Assembly (NCBI GenBank): GCA_001953115.1
Contig: LSSL01000442.1
Coordinates: forward strand, 3,725 to 41,719
Direction: 5' to 3'
DNA: 37,995 bases
Source of the DNA: Smittium mucronatum
Lineage: Eukaryota; Kickxellomycota; Harpellomycetes; Harpellales; Legeriomycetaceae
Under the pieces are notes generated by a model that saw only the letters and a list, made by a program, of their open reading frames with translations, was not told the origin of the DNA and made no database searches. The translations under genes were made by a program, and so were the position numbers. This document shows, in pieces, positions 12,670 to 23,724 of the stretch; positions within the stretch are counted from its first letter, which is position 1; each line of letters opens with the position of its first letter.

Positions 12670-13599
12670 TAAAATTTTCCTTCAATCACAAATAAAAAAT
12701 GATTTAGGTTGTTTAAAAGCTATTTTTAGTAATGATTCTTTGGTTTAAACCGTAGATAAAATATTAAACTTGTACATTTACAAACATAAATAAAAATAAT
12801 ATTTTATATTGATTTTATGAGTATACATCTTAAATTCATATTATAATTGGATAATTCGATTCCATGTAGTTTATATCACGAATTATAAATATTTAAATGA
12901 ATTTAGAATAAATGAAAGCACTTTTATCAGTGAGATTTAATATATGTAGATTAGATTTAAAACAAACTAATTGGAATTTCATTAATAAAATTAATAGATC
13001 AAATACATTGGGAATATGAAAAAATATCAATGTATTGAAAATTTCTGTTCAAAAACAGGAATATTGTTTATACTCAAATCAAAAAATTTCAAAAAATTAA
13101 TCCTGCATGAATTAATATAGTTATTTTTTTGATTCTATTAACCCAAATGGTTTATCAAAAAAGATATTAATAAATTATTTTAAGGCATTTTACCTGCATC
13201 TTTTATTATGCAATGGCTACTATAAATGAAATTTTTAAATTAAATATATATTGTATTTACTTGCGATATTTAAAAATGATTATACAAATACTATTTTTTA
13301 CATGAATATTTTTCTGAATGTGACTATTTTTATTTTTTTATTTTTTTAAAGGGATTTTTTTAAAATTGATATTTGCTATATTTCCATCTAGTATTTTAAT
13401 GCATCTGTAAATTAGAACTCATTTTTACAAAAAAACAGCTATAAATCAGGTTTTTTTAAATTTCAAACATATGTGAACATTCTCCAATTTCCTGTATAAT
13501 TTGACTAATATTTTTTTATAATAAATTTTTAGATTTTAATTAATTAAAGAGATTGGGAGTTACAAATGCATATTGAGTAGATGGATTTTATTTTTTAAG
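12670..13599. other. AT-rich spacer
   Basis: No gene or recognisable element. It lies between the 5' end of the secreted-protein gene and the first arm of the long inverted repeat at 13.6 kb. The arm could extend outward into it with decaying similarity. Confidence 0.5.
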
Positions 13600-16060
13600 A
13601 TTTTACCAGCGCAAAAGTGATATAATTTAATAATGATACTTTTTGACAAATAAAAACAATTTCTTTGACCTGTATCCATCCAGATGAGTTTTTTGACACA
13701 GTGAAAATACATACGTTTTTTTCCACAAATATAATTTAGAAATTATAAATATATAAGAGTTCTGAAAGAAGACCACCTTTAGATATATGCATAATAATGA
13801 ATTTATGCAAAGGTAATTGTTGAAAAGAATTCACTAAAAATAAACAATGAAAACATTTGATTGAATATTAGAATAAAAAGATATGAAATGAAAAGATATC
13901 ATCCGAAACATAATAAACCAATAGAGTTACATTAGTAAAAATTGATTTTAAAAAATAAAATGATTTAATTGAATTAACCACGCATTTATTTAAATAACAA
14001 TATCTATTCAAAAAAAATGAATTATCTATATTAAACTTTGCTTAGTTAACTATATCACGTCTAATTCAAATGTTAAATATTTTACCAAAATAGGTTAAAT
14101 TTATCAAAATTCATGTAAGCGATGAGTGAAAAAAAATTATACGATATCTGATAATCTACTTAATTGAAAAATTGAAGACAAAATTATCAAATCGAAATTG
14201 AATTTATGATTTAATGATTCGAATGGGTCTATATTATTATTTATTTCTATAGTATACAATATTATTAATCTTTTGCTAATATTAAAGAAAAGATAATAGT
14301 ATTTTCCGAAGTATCTACTTTAAAAACAATGATTCATAATAAAAAATTTGGTTTCAAAACTGAATTCTGAATTTCAATCATAATACTAATCTCAATATTT
14401 TATAAATCAGTACATTTAACCCTCGATTTACGCGAATGTTTATTCTTAAAAAAATTCGCATAATGTAAAAATCTCATAAAATGAAAACGTGTTTAAATGC
14501 TATTTTTAGCTAATTTGATGAAAAATGATCTAATTGTTATTTTTTGGGGATTTGAATTCGCGAATAGCGAGTCATTTTTTGCTAATTTCAATAGCATTTG
14601 TTAAAATTTTTTCTAAATCCATCTCATAATTCGAGATTATTCGCGAAATATAAATAATTTTTAGTGGAGAATACAGCCAAATTTTAAAAATGGTTCTAAA
14701 TTAGTTAATTAGTTTTCGTGAAATTTTATATCGGAGTTTTCAGATCATAAAAGACTAAACATGAAATAAAACTTATAATAAAGGTGCTATTCAAAAGTTT
14801 AATAGCTTTTTTAGGCATTTAAATTTTACTATACTAATGCAGAGAGGCCAAAAACTAGACCAAGGCCAAATTCATGGCAGGCCTACTATTTTTATTTTCA
14901 ATATTGAATCATAATGATAACTATGTATATATGTCCTTAGGTATTTGAGATATTAATCAGAGACATTCTAATAATTTACTTATTAATACTAGAACAGTTG
15001 TAACATGGGTTAATTTTTTTTCTATTACTTTTTCGGATCAGCTAATGTGTTTTGCGACGCAGTTAAATAATTTTTGATTGATTATGTTGTTTATTCATCT
15101 AAAACTAAACATTTAAAATATTTTTAATTTCAGTGGTTTCATTCATGCTTTTAGTATTAGCATATAATTTTTATACAACAAACTAGTCTGTTATCCAATA
15201 TTTATAAACAAAAACTTATACATTGTCTAGTCAAAATTTAAACTGTAAAAACAAGCAGTTTCAAATTGAAATCTCCTTTTGATTTATTTAGATTAGTTCA
15301 AAAAAATTATTATGCCAACTGGATAAATTAAATCAATTTAGAATTTATATCCAACTATATTGTAGAATTAAAATTCGCAAAAAGCGAGAATTCGAGTAAA
15401 AAAAGCGGAACGAAATTTTCGATTTCGCGAGATTTCAAAATTCGCATAAATCGAGGGTTACCTGTTTAAAGTTTTATAATATTATTATTAATTCTTTTTG
15501 ATTTGTAGAATAAAATTATTATTTTATAGTTTTTTAATATATAGTAATTTAAGTCGTAATAAAAAATAATTTCAAATGGGTTTAAAGTTAACTTTGACCA
15601 CTCGCAAAAAGAATATTGAAATATTTTAGATAAAAAAAAAGAAAAAGACTTTTTTTTTGAGATATGGAGAATATCACAAATTTAATTTTAAAATTTTTGC
15701 TATATTTATGAAAAATCCATCTATTTCGACAAGTTCTATATTGTCCCTGTAAAAAAGATAATTTGAAATAATCATTGAATTATTAAATAGGATTAGATTA
15801 ATAATAATATTTAATTTTTATTGAAAAAATATCATCATTTTGGTAGAGTAACTATTTAAATTAAATTATTTTAATGGTATAAATCAATATTATCTAACGC
15901 AACTCTATTGAATGGATGTATTTCTAAGTAAATCTTTTTTTATATCATATCCTTTTATCTGATATAATTTAATATTTTCATCAATTTACATTGATTGTTT
16001 TTAAAAAATCTTTTCTATTTGTCAAAAAGTTTCATCATTAAAATAGGGGGAAATTGTAAA
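13600..16060. mobile_element. Long inverted-repeat element interrupted by a pogo-type insertion
   Basis: The left arm (about 13625-14050) matches the reverse complement of the right arm (about 15780-16045). Two strong anchors exist. The first is 13919-13948 (CAATAGAGTTACATTAG..AAATTGATTT) against the complement of 15881-15910. The second is around 13630-13655 (TAATGATACTTTTTGACAAATA) against the complement of 16017-16041. Between them the arms align in order with gaps, including AAAAGATAT and TTTAATT blocks. This is the form of an old DNA transposon or fold-back element with long terminal inverted repeats. Without the nested 1.06-kb insertion its interior is only about 0.7 kb, and I see no transposase in it, so it is probably non-autonomous. 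Exact ends and target duplications were not found. Moderately confident. Confidence 0.55.
14408..15464. mobile_element. pogo/Tigger-type DNA transposon relic
   Basis: Both ends carry the same inverted terminal sequence. The left end starts CAG at 14408 and continues into TAACCCTCGATTTACGCGAAT. The right end, read on the minus strand from 15464, starts CAG and continues GTAACCCTCGATTTATGCGAAT. CAG-starting termini with a CCCTCGATTTA..GCGAA core are typical of the pogo/Tigger group of the Tc1/mariner superfamily. Sub-terminal repeats of TTCGCG/CGCGAA occur at both ends (for example 14554-14575, 14639-14647, 15420-15430). The 1,057-bp length is short for an autonomous copy, and no transposase could be read inside, so it is a deletion derivative or MITE. 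A small GC-richer patch at 14846-14887 repeats AGGCC three times and is unexplained. Confidence 0.65.
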
Positions 16061-18464
16061 AATAGACACATTTTTAATAAAATATTTCATTTTAGCATAT
16101 GATAATCATATTTAGTTCTTATTTGTGAAATAATTGAAAATCAATTAAAAAGCCATAGATTTCAATCAACTTTAGTTTTACTTGCAGTTTTTAATTTTTT
16201 TTAAAAAAAAGAGTCTTTATACCCCAACCCTCATCCCTAAGGATATTTAGAAACACGTAATACTCAATAATTTAATATTTAAAAGTGACATACTAGATTT
16301 TATAATAATATTATAGAGCTTTATACAAATAGAGAGTTTTATGGTTATAATTAATAAATATTTTTACATTTTGTCCTGTGTGCTTTTTCTTGTTTAAAAT
16401 AGCCGAAAAAATACTTAGATTATAATTTTCTGTTTATTTAAACTTAAGAATCTATATATTCTTTACTTACAGCATAATAATATCTAAATAGTAAAAACTA
16501 GGATTTGAATGGGGATTTTGGTGAGATCATTATTAAAATTAAGCTAAATATACTCAGGTTTCAGTCCAATCTTAACTTTTTGGTATTTAATATTATAATA
16601 TGTGGAAGAGAATTCTATTTTTGACTCTAGTCTTGGCAATTTTAGAAAATTTTTATAGGTAATTTTATTGGTGATTTTATTACTTATAAATTATTTGCGT
16701 TTTATAAAGAGGAATTAAATTATATGGTCACAAAGATAATTCATAAAGAGAAATTGAAAAGAAAAATTGAAAGAATAATCGCAAAGGGTAAAAAGGTTTA
16801 CTTACTGAAACCAATTTTTATAATTTGATAATTTATAATTTTACTGAGTTTTAAAGTTTCTGAATACCGAATTCTCCTAGTATAAAAATTTAATGAAAAG
16901 GTTAAGAGAAAGAGGGTCAAAGAAGAAAAAACGAGTATAAAAGACACTAGCCCATGGTGAGAAAGGGTAAGGATACGAAGAAAAAACACAATTTTGAATC
17001 TTTTTCTATGCGTCATATTATTAAAGTTTAAGGGTTCAAACCACATCTTCTATAATACGCGCAGAATATATTTTTTTATTTTGAGTTTTAAAAACTCAAA
17101 CCTTTGGATTTTTTTATATATTTATATTTTTTTTTTGGGTTTATCCTTATTCTTATCTTGATCTTAAATTCACAAATAAAAACAGAAAAGAATAGAAAAC
17201 ATAAATAACCAATCGAAATCAAACTAAACCAAAACTAATACCTATTATTTGAGCATACTACCTCAAATTTCTCATATAAACAGTAAAAAACAGATATTTT
17301 AGAAATGATACCGAAAATATGATCGCGTCCAAAATTCAATCCTCTAACTAGAAAAAAATTAAATCCAATGTGCCGATAATTTTAATGAAGAAAGGGCACC
17401 CTGAGAAAAAAAAACCTCCCACATACAAAAATAATTCAGTTAAGTCTTTTTTTTTGCGGCTTTCACAGTTAATTATTATCCCATGGATTCTCTAAGGCTT
17501 TATGAACAAGTTTGACTTACTAGTTTTCTTTTTTTAAAAAAAAAATTGCTATTTACAATCAGTAGTTTTTAGTTATACCATTCTTTCAACTAAAACTATT
17601 AATTTAGATTTATTATATAGTCGTAATTGTGAAATTTTCTGTAAAATAGCACAATTTTATTTAAGATTTAAAGGTGAAATTGATAGATTTTTAAAAAATA
17701 AATAATAAATACTAAAACTATATCCATTCAAACATATAATGCTTTTTATTTTTAAGAATAATGAAATGGTGTTGTTTTAATCAAGAAATTATTTTTCTTT
17801 TTTTTATTTGCTGTCAACTATTTAATAATTTTTTTGAAAATATCCATCATTTATAATCAGTGATAGTTTCGACGATTTTTAATTGACTTTATTCCAAATT
17901 TATATTGGAAAAATGTGAAGTTGCATTTGAATTTGAATTTTATAAAAATATTATCTATCATTTCTTGATTCCATTTTAAGAGTGGCGTTAAAAATCTTTA
18001 TTAAGAAGTAGAGTGATATTCCATATTAATGACCATTGACAGTAATTAATTGATTTAAAATGTTGATTTTTTTAATTTGTTTTTCAGCCCATTTTTATAT
18101 AACTATTGTGCCTTTGAGTATCCTTCTGTTTTTAAATTTAATTGGGTAGGGGTGGAATCGAATTCATATCATTTAAAAGGATATTGATAACTTAGATTAA
18201 CACTAAGGGTAATTGAAATATATTTCTGTTTGTATTAAACCATTCATATTCAAAAAAAATTAGATGTGATATTTATACGCTAAAAAAAAAATTTGATATA
18301 AAATGTTTCTAATTTTGCAAATACCCCCAGAAATAAATCCACTTATTGAAATTTAAAGATTTAAACAATAATATTTAGCTGGTTTATGGTAATACTTTTT
18401 CTTAAGAAAATTCTCATTTTTCAAATTATTTATAAAAAAATTGAAAAAATGCAAAAATGAACCC
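16061..18464. other. AT-rich spacer without a recognised gene
   Basis: About 2.4 kb between the two inverted-repeat elements. A patch at 16720-17060 is purine-rich on the + strand and gives frames of up to 82 codons (16798-17046, minus), but their translations resemble nothing I know. A TTCAAAC near 17035 looks like a tRNA T-loop, yet its flanks do not pair. I support no feature here. Confidence 0.5.
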
Positions 18465-18479
18465 CCCCCCCTTCCAAAA

Positions 18480-19020
18480 AAAGTAAGGGATTGTGTTATT
18501 ATAGGCTTATTTACAGGATTTCCCATTTCTTATATTATTTTTCCCAAAACATAAATCTTTTGTCCTAATAATATAAATACAATTTCTTGTTTTCATAAAA
18601 CCACACTCCCAGTTCAATAAATCAAATTTCACATTATAATAAAGTCTATTTTTTTTTTATTTCAAGATATATAATTCTTTTGAATTAATATTTTCACCCA
18701 ATAAAGGGCTGAAAATAACAAAATATATTATAATTACACTTCATGGATTTATTAAAAAGTCTTTTTGGTGTAGCTTAAAGTTAAATAGATACAACGTCTA
18801 TTTTAAATGAATAAAAAATTGCCACTTAAAATTATAGTAAATATTTGGTTGTGATGTTATATGGACTATTATTAGAAACCAAATTTCAAAAAAATGTTTG
18901 AAAGTTGCAAGTGTTTTATTGAATCTATGATGATTTTTTGAATAATTTCAATATAGAAATCTTTTTGTGACTGTTTTCAAAAAAAATAATTCAACTTCCA
19001 GCAAATAAAATCTCAAAATT
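18480..19020 (+). repeat. Left arm of the Tc1/mariner long inverted repeat
   Basis: Pairs with 20760-21330 in opposite orientation. Similarity is clearest at 18590-18720 and 18830-18960 and fades at both ends. A C run at 18462-18471 sits at the outer edge, where the other arm has a CT-rich stretch instead. Confidence 0.7.
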
Positions 19021-19149
19021 AAATTTCATGCTTAGACTTAGCTATTTTATTCATTTTTTTTATTTTCGAGAAAAGTAAACATTTATAAATTGAATTATGA
19101 TCAAAAAAAATGATATTGATTTTTAATCTATTATACATGATGCTTCTAT

Positions 19150-20200
19150 CAGATGAATTGATAAAAAACTTTCCAAAAACTTACTGAATAAAAGTTTAGA
19201 TTCTCCCAATTCATCTCACTATCTCATATGACTAAAAAAATCGGAGTAATCATTTTCTAAAGATTCTAAAAATGTGACATCATATTCCTCAATCATTTAT
19301 AAATTGGTTGGTCTATGAATGATTAATTTATATCTTGGTTAAAAGACCGAAAATATCTGTTCTATTGGGTTAAACTTTTAAGAATAAGCGGGCACAAATT
19401 TCAATTAATTCCCAGAAGAGGAAGCTATATTCTTAGTTGTATAAGATTTATTTATTTCAGCATTTTCCAATAAATGGTTTCCATATTTCCTATTTTAGGA
19501 ATTAACATATGCTAAAAAAAAGTATTCAATAGGGTATTATTAAATGGCTTTCTACTAATATGATGGCAAACTATATCATTTACAGATATTGAGGCCAAAA
19601 AAGATAAATTGGAATATCTATTTACTGGGACATGGATTACAGCCTTTTTTTTATCAGCTGGGTATATATATTTTCTGTCAAATGAAGATTTATACCTGTA
19701 TCTTATAAAATATTAAACTGTACTGGATATCAATGAAATCACTCTACAAAATTACAGCTTATATTTAACACTTTTTTTTTTCTTTCCGTTATGATCTTCA
19801 TCAATCCTTTTCTAGTGAACCCCATTTCCACATTTAATCTTTGTATGTTTGACTTTGATATATCTATTCAACGATTTTTCAATCCTTTTTTTATTTCCTA
19901 CAATGTCATTTATAGATCCTCTGAAAAAAGTACTTATACTATTGGGAATTTAATTTACGTACCCCCCCCCCCTTTTTTTCGAAAACAAAATGAATTCTTT
20001 AGAGTTGAGAGTTCCAGAAATTTATTTTTTACATAAACTCTTAACTGTAGGTATGATAATTTCTAATACTGTTAAAATTGATTTTTTTTAGTATACTTTA
20101 ATATTTTGAAACAAATTTATTAGCAACTCTATATTCTATATCCCTTTTTTTTCTTTCGCCTGTATTAAGATTTCTAAATCTTTGTATTTTCAAACAGATC
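19150..20200 (-). pseudogene. Disrupted DD34E-like DDE transposase (Tc1/mariner-IS630)
   Basis: Read on the minus strand with frame changes and stops, the order of motifs is that of an IS630/Tc1 transposase. A possible helix-turn-helix region lies around 20150-20060 (YRVANKFVSKY). Near 19960 comes G.VRKLNS, then FTRKGLMK near 19800 (family FTRKRL). The first catalytic Asp is in DTGINLHL (19677-19704). A core strand follows: HVPVNRYSNLSFLASISVND at about 19570-19630. The second catalytic position reads ENAEINKS near 19465, where families have DNA.IH. The third is FVPAYS..FNPIEQIFS (19340-19405), the YLPPYSP.LNPIE block. About 34 residues separate the second and third acidic positions, hence DD34E-like. 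Known function: cut-and-paste transposition at TA sites. Multiple stops and frame changes make it certainly inactive. It lies between the two inverted-repeat arms, as expected. Confidence 0.72.
19962..19972. repeat. Poly-C run inside the transposase relic
   Basis: Eleven C residues followed by seven T, that is A then G runs on the transposase coding strand. It falls near the middle of the decayed frame, where the reading frame changes. Slippage at such a tract could have contributed to inactivation, but it may equally have expanded afterwards. Confidence 0.8.
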
Positions 20201-20759
20201 GGAACTTATTAACTTTTATACATAATTAGTAAAAATTTTTGTTGAAAAATCATATTTTTTCAATTTAAAATTGTAAAATAATCCACATTGACTTATTGGA
20301 AAATTATGATTTTTTTGTTTTAAATTTTTTAAGAAAAAAATTCAACCAAATTCTGATAAAAGTTTTTTATAAATGTCAGCCCAGACGCTTATTCAGTATT
20401 AATATTTCCAAAAAAGAAGTTTTGATAATTTTCGGCTTAAAATTAATAGAATAATATTATGACCTAGTAAATTAATAAGATTTTTTTACCTTTTTGGGAG
20501 GTTAGTTATACATAAAAGGAATTATTGTAAATCCAAAAGAATCATTTATCTATAACATTTAATATCCTGGATTTATGAGGTTCAGTTTTCTTAAAATTTG
20601 ATTCTTAAAATTTAGAAATTTTCTTCTAATATCTATCATAATACGGAGTTGGGAATAATATATCACATTATTAATTTTTAAGTAGAGATTGTGAATTCTA
20701 TAAAATTTTAATACATATCATAAGAATATTATAAATAGACATTTATCTAATATTACTGA

Positions 20760-21330
20760 ATTTTTTTTTTGCAAAAAAATCCAAAAGCATTGATAAATTT
20801 AAATGATTGAAATTATTGGTTGAAAAATTCATAATAGATTCAATAAAACACTTGCAACTTTCAAAACATTATTTTAAGGTAAGATGTCTAATAATATAAA
20901 ATATAAAATCACAACAAAACTTTTACTATAATTTTAATTGGCTATTTTTTGGAAGATAAAAGTAAATATTTTATCCATTAAACTCTAATTTACACCAAAA
21001 AACTTGTTAGTAAATTCATTAAGTGTAAAAATTATATATATTTTTATTTCCAGCCCTTTATTGGACGACAATCTTAACACAAAAGAATCATATTTTCTAA
21101 AATGAAAAAAAAAATAGGCTTTGGTATAGTGTGAAATTTGCTTTATTAAATTGGGAATTTGGTTTTATTAAAATGAAAAATCATATTTATATAATTGTGA
21201 CAAAAGTTTTATGACAAAGTTTTTAAGTTTTAGGAAAGATGATTTAAGATTTAAGAAAAATAAATTATAAAAATGGAAAACCATGTAATTATCTTAAATT
21301 ACTTATGCTAATTCCACCAAAGCAATTTTT
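20760..21330 (-). repeat. Right arm of the Tc1/mariner long inverted repeat
   Basis: Reverse complement of the arm at 18480-19020. The match includes ACTTGCAACTTTC (20850-20862) and CAGCCCTTTATTGG (21051-21064), and runs outward to about 21330, where GTAATTATCTTAAATTACTTATGC still has a counterpart. Divergence between the arms agrees with the age suggested by the broken transposase. Confidence 0.7.
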
Positions 21331-21345
21331 TAGAGGAGATGACTG

Positions 21346-22454
21346 ATTTTAGCATACTCTAATGATTTGGATAAAAATATTATTTGTAAAATCATGCTTA
21401 CTCAATTATAACTTGTATCAAAAATTTTAATGTCTGTATTTTCTACAAAAATTGAGAGGGATAAAACCATTCCGAAAAAAACATTTAGCCTATTATATTT
21501 AAATGAAAAACAATTAGTTTCAGGTAAATCAAATTTATGAATTATTTCTTCTTAAAAAACTCACTAAAAATTAAATATCACATAAAATGAATGCATACTT
21601 ATGGCATATCCACAAAATATTCGATAAGAATTTATATGATATTTTTTGGAGTGAAAGTATGGATATTAAATTTTCGAGTATTGAGTTGTTTTTTATAATT
21701 TATGTGGGCTATTATTATAATAATTTCTACGCGTAGAACATGAACAAATTATTCATGATAAATACAACTTTTTATATCCAATACCATATTTTTAAAAAAT
21801 GATCCAAAATAAAATTCTTTTTTTATATCGAATTTTTTATTTTATAAAAGGTTAAATATAAATTAAAATAGACATTATGCTAAAAGTTCAAAATGATAAG
21901 ATCTTTTTTTTTTTCATTAAGTCTTTACTAGAACTTCTAATGAGGCTAAATATTTGTATAAATAAAAATTCATTGGTGACTACCCTTAATGATTTTAAAT
22001 ATAAAATTAGAAGTTTAAATTATTAATAAACTTCATTAAATATTTAATGTTTTGATCAATGATAGCGAAAAATTCTATTAAATAACGATATAAAAAGTAG
22101 AATAATGTGAATAATTTTTCCTACTTTTCAGCTTTGGTATTTTTAATTGTGATTTCGATAATCAACTTTGGGTGATTAGGACGATAATATACCCAGAATT
22201 GAGTTAAAAAAAGAGATGTAATTTTAATATAACTACTTTTGAATAAGATTTTTGCTTTCAATTAACTATAGCACTGCTATAATTGAATTCGATAATTATA
22301 TGCAATCTATTTATACATTTTTCTATTATGTTTTCAACTTGCAAGAAATAAATTTTTTAAATCATAGAACCCTGAGAGATAATCTATAAAAGCCCGTAAA
22401 ATACTCCCATTTCAATCAAATAAATTAAATCATGGTATATATTAATAAAAAAAT
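21346..22454. other. AT-rich spacer
   Basis: About 1.1 kb with no recognised gene or element. A short dyad (CTACGCGTAG) lies at 21727-21736. Faint similarity of 22060-22110 to 17985-18030 was noticed but is too weak to use. Confidence 0.5.
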
Positions 22455-22587
22455 TTATTGGCCGATTTAAATTAGCGAAAATCAATATTTTAGCGTAAAA
22501 ATAGTGGAACAGAATTTTCCATTCAGTGATCGTCAAAATTGGATAAAATTAATTATAATAAATTAATTTTTACCTGTTTAGTAACTA
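22455..22587. mobile_element. Diverged solo end of the pogo/Tigger family
   Basis: About 130 bp aligning in the same orientation with the right end of the element at 14408-15464 (its 15360-15464 part). Shared blocks in order are TTAGCGAAAATC..., GTAAAAATAG.GGAAC.GAATTTTC, GTC.AAATTGGATAAA and terminal TTACCTGTTTA. No matching left end was found upstream, so it is a relic or truncated copy. The match is by eye and imperfect. Confidence 0.45.
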
Positions 22588-23406
22588 TTTTTTGCAAAAT
22601 TCAGTGTATATTAGATTAGATTTAAGAATAAAAGGAACAAAGGATAATTTATGCATTGAAGCAATAAATCACTATTCCGATATGATTAAAAATATATGAA
22701 TTTAGACAAAATACATTACAAAATCCTTCTCCATTACTATTGAAGCTCAAAAATGGTTATAAATATCGGAAATATAAGACTATTATTAAAAAAAAAATAT
22801 GATTCATAATTATTATAAATATAAAAACTTCTATCTGATTTACTTATGGATCTTTATATGTTAGATTAAATAGAAAACCATACCTCTATGAGAAAAACAT
22901 AGTAAAAGCATCGTCCTTCGCATACAGATCTCCAAAAAAGAAAGTAAAACAAAAAAAAAAAAAGTTAACTCTAAAGATTAGACATAAAAAAAATATAGAA
23001 CTGCATAAAATCCAAAAATATAACATGATTATTATTTTTTTGATCATAAATTAATACCGTCAAGATCTTCACAATCACTAAAAGAAAAAAATGATAAACA
23101 ACAGAATGACAAGACTTAATTTTGGCAGGTTTATACCTTATAGCGGCAACATAAAATTTATTTATTACTCAATAATGTCTAAATATTTGAGTTAAAGTTA
23201 CAAAAGATTTTTATTTAGTATTTTTCATAAGTTATTGCTAAAAAATTCATGTTATTCAAAATTTTAGCATTTTAAAGGGTTTTTATACCATTTTAAATTC
23301 AGAATATTCATTCAGACTTTTTCTTAACAGATTATAAATAGTAGCGTGATAGTAAATTATAGATAACAAAATCATAATATCGGGAGATTCGTTTTTTTCG
23401 TAATAA
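22588..23406. other. AT-rich spacer
   Basis: No recognised feature. A short stretch at 22900-22990 is lysine-rich in one + frame but contains A runs that produce this trivially. Confidence 0.5.
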
Positions 23407-23724
23407 CTTTTAAATCAAGTTGGAATACTAATGTTGAAAAAGACTCTTTTTACAAAGAAAAAGCATCATTTTATTTGTAAAATGAGAAAGAAAACCCAAA
23501 AAAATTATTCTTTTTAATCTCAAACAAATTATTTTCATTGGAGTCTTAGATATCTCTACGACATAATAAATTTGAAATATAAATTATAAGAAAAAAGTAA
23601 TTCATATAGTGGATCAATTAAATATGAGGTCTGTTATGAAGTTTTTACAGATAGAGAAGAACTAACGGAAAATGCGGACTTTTATGAATATTATACCCAA
23701 ACGAAGCAAGATATAAACTCTCGA
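23407..23724 (+). pseudogene. Relic reading frame of unknown origin
   Basis: One + strand frame runs 106 codons with only two TAA stops (23515-23517 and 23587-23589) and ends at TGA 23725. The last 45 codons (23590-23724) have a protein-like mixed composition: YEVCYEVFTDREELTENADF, then YEYYTQTKQDI. The local sequence is also richer in G and C than its surroundings. In DNA this AT-rich, chance frames normally end much sooner. I do not recognise a family. It could be a decayed host exon, part of a transposon, or chance. Confidence 0.3.

Larger units (their letters stand above)
18465..21345 (-). mobile_element. Tc1/mariner (IS630) superfamily transposon with very long terminal inverted repeats
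   Basis: The left arm (about 18480-19020) and the reverse complement of the right arm (about 20760-21330) align over several hundred bases with frequent mismatches. Anchors are 18900-18935 (AAAGTTGCAAGTGTTTTATTGAATCTAT) against 20835-20862, and 18698-18714 (CCCAATAAAGGGCTGAAA) against 21048-21065. The stretch with AAAATTATAGTAAA..TT.GTTGTGAT is also shared. The arms flank a decayed transposase (19150-20200) with DDE-family motifs, so this is one coherent element of about 3 kb. The outer limits are uncertain, and I could not see the TA target duplications expected for the superfamily. Confidence 0.7.

Noticed and set aside
16798..17046. An 82-codon minus-strand frame
   Set aside because: Hydrophobic F/L/S-rich translation is the complement of a purine-rich + strand stretch; no signal of coding and no family resemblance.
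17028..17048. tRNA-like TTCAAAC loop
   Set aside because: The bases on either side do not pair as a T stem, and no acceptor, D or anticodon arms can be drawn.
19791..20036. An 81-codon + strand frame
   Set aside because: It is the antisense shadow of the transposase relic and includes the poly-C tract.
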